Part shown: piece after piece, positions 48,020-57,300 of the stretch
Position numbering within the stretch: position 1 is the first letter of the stretch
Layout: every line of letters begins with the position of its first letter
DNA from: Branchiostoma floridae
Taxonomy: Eukaryota; Chordata; Leptocardii; Amphioxiformes; Branchiostomatidae
DNA length: 64,000 nucleotides
Direction: 5' to 3'
Assembly (NCBI RefSeq): GCF_000003815.2
Contig: NC_049992.1
Coordinates: 5,891,094 to 5,955,093, forward strand
The notes under the pieces: model-generated
The model's database searches: none
What the model saw: only the letters and a program-made list of their open reading frames with translations
What the model was told of the DNA's origin: nothing
Translations under genes and position numbers: made by a program

Positions 48020-51000
48020 TTATGATGTAGTAGTGGCTGTCTCAGGATGGACATCCAGGACCTTGGCGAGCTCGGAGATCGTGGTGAGAGATCCGTCCTC
48101 CCCGGGAGGCGCCGTCTCACTGGACAGGAGGGCCTTACGACTGAACTCTCGAGCCTGCGTGGGAACATGGAGGGAACACATCAATACCATACTACTACCC
48201 TTAGGACTGAACTCTCGAGCCTGCGTGGGAACACGGACGGACAAAAACACATCAATGCCGTACTATAGCTGTAACGTGAAATTTGTAACATCAACTGTTT
48301 CAAGCTCGGTATCCAAAACTATTGTCCTTGCCGAGTCTATTTGCCTCGAAGTTCTCAATATTTGCGTGAGAAGATGAAGAGACTATGCAGCTTTTATTAG
48401 GTATGGGTTCCAGGCTACTGGTTTTTCTGTCTCCAAAACTACCAGTCAGGACTGCTTTTTCCAAAACCCCTAGCCTGTAATAATGTAACCTGTTCAAAAT
48501 TCAGAATCTGGTAATTCAAATTTCTTCAGTTGGAAAACAGTTGATTTTTCTCTGTAATTTACTGTGGAGAACAATGACGACCCACCTCTGACAGTAACAC
48601 TGACTGACATGCGGCGAGGATGATGACGAATTTACCAACTGGAAGTTGAACTCACAGATGACCTTTTAATTTTATGATACACCTACCTTGTCCATATCAT
48701 TGAGCAGGTAGTACAGCATGGTGAGGGTGTGGCAGATGTTAGCCAGTCCGAGGGGGTTCTGGTGGGCCAGCTGTTCCCTCATGTCATGGATGGAGTTCAA
48801 CACCTGGATGGCTTCAGCCTCCTGAGCTTCGTCTGCAGAAAAAGAACATCAAAATGTACTGTAGTAGTAGTAGAGACATACGGTGCTATACTGCATGACT
48901 TGGGTTATACCGCCCCTTACAGGGTGATACTAGTATACCCTTTCTTTTAGCCGAATACAAGACAGGGATGCGCTAGGTCTCCGGGAGAATATTGTTGATC
49001 ACCTTTTGTCTGATATGAGATGGAGGTATGCCAGGCCTCCATCTTGGTGATTTGTAGTGAATCACCAACTCCAGAAAGAATGGTTTCCACTATCACACAC
49101 CGGGGCATGCCCTTTTCTGAAAGGTGTGGTGGTTTTTTTAACATGCGTGAGGTGTGGCTCTCTCTTTATAAACGCGGGACCTCCATTTAACTCCTATCTG
49201 AGGGACGGCCAAAACCGAAGCTACTCACTGGTTCTCATCTTCACCTGAATGATGTGAAGAAAGTCATTTTAAGTGCCTTTCCCAAGGGCACAAGATCGGT
49301 AACACATTATTGTCAGTGGTACTTATGCATGTGTCTAATTATAAGTTACATGTTCATACCGAGCCCGCCTTCCTCCTCCTGTGCCCCCTCCACAGCTGGA
49401 CCGATGCCAGAGGGTGTCGCAGGTGTCTTCAGCCGCCACCTGATCAGCTGGGACAGGTGCTGGTGCCAGATGTTCGTCACCTGGAAGTAAAAATAATGTG
49501 TCGTGATATTCAGTCAGGTACTGCTAGGATTATCATCATCGTCATGAGTGCTCGCACCGAGGCGGGCGGGCGGGCCGTCATTGACTTCCACTGTTTTGTG
49601 TTCAACACTGTCCACTGGGCTCCCTCCCAACTGCAGGGTGTTCACAGAAATGGTGTGGAAAACCCCGTCCAGCCTGAAAAGATGGTCTGAATGGAGGTTC
49701 CTAGCTAAATCCAGACAGCACTTAACACTTAATTGATGCACATTACTATAGAAATGGCAGCATCATGCATGAGTGACCCAAAGGTGCAACTTAATAGGAA
49801 GTCGATGAACACAAAGTGACTGTCAGTTCTGTTAAATGCAAAGAAGCCAAATCACTAAAATGTCTAATGTAGTTTCAAAAGACAACTGTTACAGGCTGAG
49901 CTATTTTGGTAACACCTCTGGGTGGAGGCATCTATGAATTATTCTTTTGTTCAGCATACAGACAGCGTGTTTCCTACCTCTGTGTATAGTGAGTCAGCCA
50001 CGTCCATCCTGTTCATCCTGAAGAACACGTTAGCCATGTGGAAGTACCCGCCAGCCGTGTGGATATCATGGGGACCAAACTCCTCACTCGCATAGTAGAT
50101 CTGTGGAACAAAGGGGAAAATATTGTAGGAGAGCACAAACCTCTAAAAAGGCTGACAATTTTAGGATTTAGAATCTTAATCTAGATGCCTGTACTCTGTA
50201 CAGATCTGAAGGAATCTGCAGTTTGGTAGGAAACTGCTAGGGGGCCGAAAATCGTCACTGCACTGCACTCCTGGGCTTCAGGAAGGGCATCTGGCCGTGA
50301 AACAGCCGCTTCAAACCCTTTTAAGTCAAGATGTTGTTTTTGTCTGATCTATGGAGACCAGCAATCTGACCTGAACAACATTGTGCAACATCCAACCCTT
50401 GCAAAACGGGGAAGAACAGACATTAAACCCTAGAGAGAGAGAGCGCTATGAACAAAGGCTATGCCCTCGTATCTACAAAAATTAATAAAAGATCACGTAA
50501 TGACAGAGGAAATAACAAGCCAGTTTCTAATCAAAATATTCTGTACAATGTAACAGTCAAACATACCATTGGCATCCTAAAAACACAAATCTGAAGTCCA
50601 CTTGCGATAAAAACTTTGGAAAATTACAAGACAAGTGATTTACAAAAGAAGCAGACTCACATCATTTGCCAGCTGGTGGCGGGCCTCGTCGTAGTTCCCC
50701 TTGGCAGCGAACAGCAGGCCGAGGTTGCGGTACAGTTTGGACTTGATGGCGCTGCTGCATTCTGGGGTCTTCAGAACCGTCCATTCTGCCTGAGCAAGGT
50801 ACTCCTCAGCCTGCTGCAGTCTGCCGAGTCCTAAACAGAAAATAACAAGATATTGACTTCTGAAAATAGTTTCATCAGGTTGGTAGAATATAGGATATAG
50901 GAGAATTCTTGTACATTTGCTGCAAAAGCGCCACCTACATCGGCTACATATAGCGGCGAGAGGCAGAACTCCATGAGTCAGAAGCTCTGAGGAAGGTGAC

Positions 51001-53965
51001 TGATAGACACTGAAACATAAGTTTAACCAGGTTGTGTACAAGAATTCTCCTATATCCATTGATATTGACTGTTTATCAAAATGCAACAGATGCTGACAAG
51101 TTATTAAGGAAATTGGACTGTGATAAATTTTTGTCTTTCAGCACAATTCCCATCGATGGAAAAACCCTGCCAGAAAATTATTTTATTTTGTCAAATTTCC
51201 ATCATTGATAACAAAACAACATCTGCCTTGTGCAATAGATATCATGCCCTCCCACATAAAATATAGTACCCAGAACATGATAGAGGTGTTTGACCATAGG
51301 AATGTCGAACACAGGGTTATCAAAACAAAGGGTATGTGAACGAGGAGAGCACAGAGCCAAATGTTTACAGCTCCGTAACTCAACGCAACACCTCCCTCGC
51401 TAAGGACCCAGACTTACAGATCTACCTTCATCCCTTATGCTTCCTGTTTTGGAACGAATTGCCGCAATCGGTAAAGCAAACCCGAAGCCTCAGTATGTTC
51501 AAGCAGAGATTACGGTCCTTGAATGCCTAATTTATATTTTAGATCACATCTTGAATGTAGAATTATTGTATTTAACGTTAATAGTTTTTTACCCATTGCT
51601 CTATCTTCTTACTGTATTAATGTTACATGTAATGTATGTAATTGATGTGTGGATCACAAAGCCAGCCTACTGCTGCCTGTGATCCACGAGTATTGTACTG
51701 TTGCAATTCTAATAAATTAATTGAAATCAAATCAAATCAATCCAATCCCCACAACTCACCGATGCTGGCCTCCCCCAGGATGAGATAAGATGGTACAAGC
51801 TCGATGGAGCTGAGTCCGTACACATCAATACTGAACCTGAGGGACTGCATGGCGGCGGGGACCGCCTGCTCGTGGTGACCCTCAAACAGCAACTTCTGTC
51901 CCGTCGTACGCGTCAGCTCAATCATACGCTTCTACAGAAGAAAAAAGGCCACAGAAGATTTAGTTTTAAGTTTTCTATGGATCCACACAAGAAAGTATTA
52001 TAATAGATTTCTGTGCTAATGAATGTCAATGTAGGGTATTCTTAACTCTAAGGGGGGGGGGGGCTCATTCTTACTGTATGATCACTAAATTTGCAGGGGG
52101 TGATATGCTCGTCGAGTTCTATTATTCCTGAAATTTTTATATCATTATGACGTAATATTACGTAATTATGACGTCATTAAATGATTTCTTTTTTAAATTA
52201 AACGGGCAATTCCCTTTAACCTAAATATTTCCCAAAAAAGTCACCAATTTAGGTTTCTTATCAAGTGTTATAAGACTTCTGTTGTCAAAAGCCATGCAAC
52301 AATGTCATCTGGAAGCGGATTTTTGTCAATGCTTCAACTCGATAAAGAGTATGAACATATATGTATGCATGTATCCCGACCTTTCTGTGTGTCATCTGCT
52401 GATGTCTGTGCTGCCGCTCATCGTCAGAGCTCAGGAAGGGTTCGGGCATGCGCAGAGGGATCAGCATCTGGCAGATCTTCTCATGGATCCCCATCCAGTC
52501 TGCCTTCTGGTGCTCTACACCACTGTAGGGGGGAGATAATCTCATGTAAGCATTTATGTCATACATACACACACAGAGGGATCAGCATCTGGCAGATCTT
52601 CTCATGGATCCCCATCCAGTCTGCCTTCTGGTGCTCTACACCACTGTAGGGGGGAGATAATCTCATGTAAGCATTTATGTCATACATACATACACACACA
52701 GAGGGTTCTCATGGATCCCCATCCAGTCTGCCTTCTGGTGCTCTACACCACTGTAGGGGGAGACAATCTGATGTATGAATGTATACATAGAACACAGTTT
52801 ATTCCATATCACCCAAGGTACCAGCCCGAAGGCCAGAGGGCGATTCAACCCATGGGAGGGCTCAGGGACTCTGTTTCTGTATCTGTATCTATATAGCCGG
52901 TATAACCGCCATTCGGCGTAACACACCAGCTTCGCAGGCGCACGGCGCGGCAGCAGCTGGTTATATTACACCGAACGACTCATTACACCTAAATTTTGCA
53001 CATCTATCTGCAAGCGTTTTTTAAAACTACCCAGAGAAGATACCCCAACTGTACTTGGTGATAACAAATTCCACTCTACGATAGTTCTGGGAAAGTAAAG
53101 TTCTGGGGACTGAAGGTGATACGGAATATATCGTGTTGTATAATCAACCTGGGTATGACAAATTAAATAGTATTTAATTTGTCATACCCAGGTTGGAAAA
53201 CAGGTTTGATTGCCAAATCTTGCATTACTGTTATTGCTGCATTGTGTTACTACTATCACTGCGTTACCTCTTTCTTTGCGCTATCGTTATCCGTTAAGTG
53301 TAATGAATTAGTGCTGTAATAAAATGAATAAAAGTCGACATATCTTTTCAATCTGTGCCAACAACTTTCTTCTTTAAGAACATCAATTTGAGAAAAATTT
53401 GAACAAAAGAACGTGGAATGCGTTCTTTTAAATCGATGGAAGCCTGTGTGTGTGATACCCTGTGATCGGGAAAATCATCACCCAGTCCAGGATACCCATA
53501 TCGAACGTTTTGACAGCCAAGGTATCTACAATCTTTTTTCTTTTAAATACGATCATAGTGCAGTTCCAAAGAAAGCCGGTATTAAAGGGGGGCAAACCTA
53601 CTACTAGTAGTACTAGTACTAGTAAACGAACCAATTACTAACTCTCAAAACTATCATGATATCTGTACGATGTCGACAACACGAGATATCAAAACTAGCG
53701 GTTCCACTCATTACTTAGATGGGTACATACTGGCTGTAATACAAGGTGACATAATTTTTTTCTCACCAATAATTTGCAATTTCCACAGTCCTAGCTGCCT
53801 CCCTCCCCCCAGAGTAGAAACAACAAAAAATATTAGGTAACGTTATCTATATACTCACCAGTAGTATGTTACTCGGCACTTTGTACATTGGATAAACGCC
53901 GGCTTCTGACACAGCTCACACAGCAGACTCACACCCTTGGGGTTCGCCAGGGGATTCAACGTCAT
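48020..53965 (-). CDS. ZMYND12: ZMYND12 orthologue (MYND zinc finger plus TPR-type protein), complete, 8 exons
   Basis: Exons on the minus strand: 53965-53859, 52522-52381, 51931-51760, 50830-50661, 50100-49978, 49480-49360, 48832-48687 and 48154-48020. All have GT-AG junctions, phases agree, and the stop is TAA. The 1116 nt encode 371 residues; human ZMYND12 has 365. The N-terminal MYND finger shows CELC, CTKC and YYCGVEHQKADWMGIHEKIC, so all expected zinc ligands are present. Helical TPR-type repeats follow (EGHHEQAVPAAMQSLRF, YGLSSIELVPSYL, GRLQQAEEYLAQAEWTVLK, GNYDEARHQLAND, GGYFHMANVFFRM). The vertebrate protein is found in sperm flagella and works with TTC29; a ciliary role here is inferred. 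The gene is head-to-head with PQBP1. Exons 2 and 8 have partial duplicates beside them. Confidence 0.95.
48208..48240 (-). pseudogene. Partial copy of the ZMYND12 exon 8 acceptor and first codons
   Basis: ctgaactctcgagcctgcgt with gggaacacgg repeats the segment at 48141-48170, which contains the exon 8 start and its acceptor (acgcag|gctcgag). The copy lies 67 bp upstream in the intron and keeps the AG. Its few codons would stop soon unless spliced on. Confidence 0.6.
49140..49310. repeat. Dispersed repeat segment shared with 45380-45550
   Basis: aagtgcctttcccaagggca followed by caagatcggtaac corresponds to aagtgcctttcctaacggca at 45520. Both are preceded by an 'aaacgcggGACC'-type segment. 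The phrase cctatctgagggacggcc also occurs at 42512. Non-coding. Confidence 0.45.
51300..51735 (+). mobile_element. LINE 3' end with ORF2 C-terminus and ATCAA-type tail
   Basis: The plus strand encodes FWNELPQSVKQTRSLSMFKQ followed by RLRSLNA and a stop near 51530. A W(N)xLPxxV...SLxxFKxRL pattern is typical of the last residues of many LINE ORF2 proteins. A 3' UTR follows and ends in the short tandem aaatcaaatcaaatcaa, as expected at a LINE 3' end. It sits in the ZMYND12 intron before exon 3, antisense to the gene. Confidence 0.7.
52570..52765 (-). pseudogene. Two extra copies of the ZMYND12 exon 2 acceptor side
   Basis: The segment tggatccccatccagtctgc with cttctggtgctctacaccac and the acceptor (ccctacag on the minus strand) occurs three times: in exon 2 itself (52450-52530), then at 52576-52645 and 52699-52762. 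The second copy is almost identical to the exon; the third is shorter. Both upstream copies end at a cacacacagaggg-type junction and lack the second half of exon 2. They offer two strong decoy acceptors. Confidence 0.8.
52865..52985. repeat. Dispersed repeat segment
   Basis: ctatatagccggtataaccg with ccattcggcgtaacacacca is related, in reverse orientation, to 34030-34090. The stretch around 52940-52980 is GC-rich (ggcgcacggcgcggcagcag). Non-coding. Confidence 0.45.
53145..53195. repeat. Perfect 25-bp inverted repeat with a 1-nt loop
   Basis: The left arm 53145-53169 starts caacctgggtatgacaaatt. The right arm 53171-53195 ends aatttgtcatacccaggttg. They are exact reverse complements separated by one G at 53170. 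It lies in ZMYND12 intron 1. Confidence 0.9.
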
Positions 53966-54399
53966 CTTCGTACCTCAGAAACTCACGATTCCGACTGCAA
54001 AGTTCTGAAGAAAAAAAGTTAGAAGTTCCGATCATCACAACATGCAACTGGGCTCACTTTTGTACTTATTGGCGAAAAAGAATGGCAGTCAACGACTTCT
54101 AAAGAGGCTTTGTAGTCTAGGGTATCTTTAAAAATCGATATAATGTTTAGAAAACGTTTGTTTTGCCCAGAAAACTACCTACGATCGAGAGTGAAAGTGT
54201 TACCAGGCAAGCCTTGCGTTGCTAAGAACACATTCGAATCTGCAGGTATCGAACTACCCGCTAGATTTTCTACCAGGCATTGTACTGCAGCGTCTCCTTG
54301 CGGCTTTTATGTAAACTGTATGTTTTTACATGCAAACGAAGGTACAGGTTGGTTTTCTTGAGGACCGCGCGCGCGTTCGTCCATTTTGAGCTGCAAAAT
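53966..54399. promoter_or_regulatory. Shared divergent promoter region of ZMYND12 and PQBP1
   Basis: 434 bp separate the two start codons, which point away from each other. An RFX X-box-like site lies at 54199-54211. No TATA box is convincing, except tttaaaaa near 54127. Transcription start sites cannot be fixed from sequence. Confidence 0.55.
54199..54211 (+). promoter_or_regulatory. RFX X-box-like site
   Basis: GTTACC-A-GGCAAG matches 11 of 12 positions of the RFX consensus GTNRCC(N0-3)RGYAAC. The site lies 234 bp upstream of the ZMYND12 start codon and 188 bp upstream of that of PQBP1. RFX factors drive ciliary genes, so ZMYND12 is the likely target. Confidence 0.45.
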
Positions 54400-57300
54400 A
54401 TGCCTCTTCCTCCCCTTTTACAAGCGAGACTAGCGAAGAGAGGAATTCTACAGGAATCAGAGAAAGGTGAGTAACGTTGGTGCTGTGAAAGCGTCTACTG
54501 AAAAGCTGTGAAAACGGATATTTGCGACTGATATGAAAGTGGGGAGGGGGGCACATAGCGTTGCATCGTTTGTCTGTGCTGTATGATTTTGAAAAAAAAA
54601 CGACTTATGCTACTAGTAAGACCCGTATCCATGCAAAACTACCGAAGTCACGGGTTCCTCTCTCAGCACTCGGTGTCTAGTGCGGAAGGGGCCTTCCGCA
54701 CTAGACGTCTAGTGCCAAAGATACGTCCGCACTAGGTGCCCAGTGGTGAGACGGCTTCAGCACTCGAAAAACCCGAGTCACCACTAGAAACCGAGTGCTG
54801 AGACTACTTCCGCACTACAAAACGAGTGACGACAAACGTTCCGCACTAGAAAACGAGTGACGACAAACATTCCGCACAGGAAAACCAGTGACGACAAATA
54901 CTCCGCACAGGAAACCGAGTGCTAACAATGGCGCAACTGTAAAAAGCAAACTCAGAACGCACATGCTATTAAAATCATACAAAGAAAAGTATTTCAAAAC
55001 AAAAAATACAGTCGCTAAACCAATCGTATTTTCAATCTCGATCAACGTCTGAAGGACATTCATTTTCAGAGCTTTCTAATCAACATTTATTACGATAACA
55101 ATGGCGCAACTGTAAAAAGCAAACTCAGAACGCACATGCTATTTAAAGTCAGACAATGAAGAAAAGTATTTCAAAAGAAAACTACAATTAGTCTGTGTAA
55201 CGCAAACTCCGCTATCCGGAGCTTGTAGGCTCCTCCCCGCATTGATGGGCGCGACAATGTACCTACAGGACGGGCCTGAGAAGCGCGATTAAATCAGGCT
55301 AAACTACAATCAGCGGAGATAACATTACGTATTAAAGGTGGTACAAAACTACTCCAAAAAGGGCTATATCTATCACAAATCTTGAAGAAATAAACATTGA
55401 AAAAAGTTGTCATTGTGGTTTATTTTTAATGGATTTGAAAGCTGGAAGTATTTCTGTAACAACGAATGATTCGCAACGGCAGGTTCTTATTCTCGGGGCG
55501 ATAGTTTGCAGATAACATTACGTATTAAAGGTGGTACAAAACTACTCCAAAAAGGGCTATATATATCACAAATGGGAGGACACGAGCACTGGAAACCCAA
55601 CTTGCTGACGGTCTTAAAATGATAGTAGCACTCGGCTTCTAGTGCCGAAGTGGTCTTAGCACTCGGCCTCTAGTGCCGAAAAGTCACCGAGCACTAGAAA
55701 TCCCAGTGCGGAACCCGTGACTTAGGTAGATCGGCACTCGGTTATCCAGTGCTCAATGACCTCCGCACTGGGTAACCAGTGCTGAACGACCTTTGAACCA
55801 CCCTTCCGCACTAGAAACCGAGTGCTGAGCGGAGATCGGCACTAGAAACCGAGTGCTGGGCGGAGTTCGGCACTAGAAACCGAGTGCTGGGCGGAGTTCG
55901 GCACTAGAAACCGAGTGCCGGGCGGAGTTCGGCACTAGAAACCGAGTGCTGAGCGGAGATCGGCACTAGAAACCGAGTGCTGGGCGGAGTTCGGCACTAG
56001 AAACCGAGTGCCGGGCGGAGTTCGGCACTGGAATTCCAGTGCTGACGGGTCTTCAGCACTCGAATAAAGCCGTTCCGCACTGGACTTCCTGTGCGGAAGA
56101 AACTTCTGGGCCCCGAGTGCCGACGCCAGTTTCTCCACGAATTCCGCACTGGGCGCCCAGTGTGGAACCCGTGACTTCGGTATACTTGCCCATGTATGTT
56201 GATCACAAAAATCAATATAGTTAAGGTCTAGCGCCAAAAGCGTTGTTGTTGTTGGTGTTTACAATGCAATGTAGTGATTGTGTTATGATACAAATAAAAT
56301 TTGTAGCATCATGATATTTGTGTTCTGAACTGTATGTACTGTGAATGTACTACAATAGACATTTATATGGAACAAGGAACTCCTTCAGCCGAGCACTTTT
56401 ATATACCCCCGCCTGCATGCCTACCGCCTTGTTTCAACCGTGACCTGAAATTGAAAACCATTACTATACTAGTAAATTTTCCTCCCCAAGAAAGGCTGCC
56501 CTGAGTCAGAGTCAGACCCTGATAAGCATGAAAGATATTATCGAGACAGAGCCAGGGTCCAGCAATACAGTAGAAGCCGCTTAATTGCACAACCTATTTG
56601 CCAGTGAATTTCGTGCAATTATCCGGCTGGTGCAATAATGAGAAGTTATCTTGCTGGACCGCACTGGTTTGGGATTTGGGGATTCCGTGCAGTTAACAGA
56701 AGTGTGCATTGATCCCTTGTGCAATTACCTGGCTTCTACTGTATAGTAGTACGCTGTTGAAATGCTAACTTATTATTTTTCTTCCTGCTAGAATCTCCCG
56801 ATGAAGAAATCATAGCAGCAGACTATGGCGAGACTATCAGTACCCCTACCAAAGGTAAGGTGGACGGCTGCCCCAATGTGAACAACCCCTACCACACCTG
56901 TGTGGAGTACTGCAGGACACGCTGGGGCGCCACCAATCAGGATGCACCGGTACTGCAGCAGGGCCATCATCACAACACACTGCCACCGAACTGGGTCAAA
57001 GTTTGGGACGACAAAAAGTAAGGAAACAGTATTTTTTTGATTCTCTGAACTTTTTCTGATAAAACTTTTAGACTTGATCTAGAGAGCAACAAACTGTGGC
57101 ATTTGTGTTCAAGGAGTCTAGTTTTCATTAAGTTTTCTGTCTTGCCAAGGTGAAGTCCTTTTCATTGTAGTCAGTGCCAGGTAACAAGACGGAAAGGGAC
57201 TTGCGAAGAATCCTACATTGGCAAGACATTTCAGATTTTTGGACAGACAGGGTGAAATTTTTATCCATCCCAACCAACAAGAGAGACTGAAGACAGCTCT

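Noticed and set aside
54666..56165. CRISPR-like array (regular repeats with spacers)
   Set aside because: Spacing is regular, but the 'spacers' are themselves similar, the units are variable palindromes, the region lies in an intron of an animal gene, and no cas genes are present.
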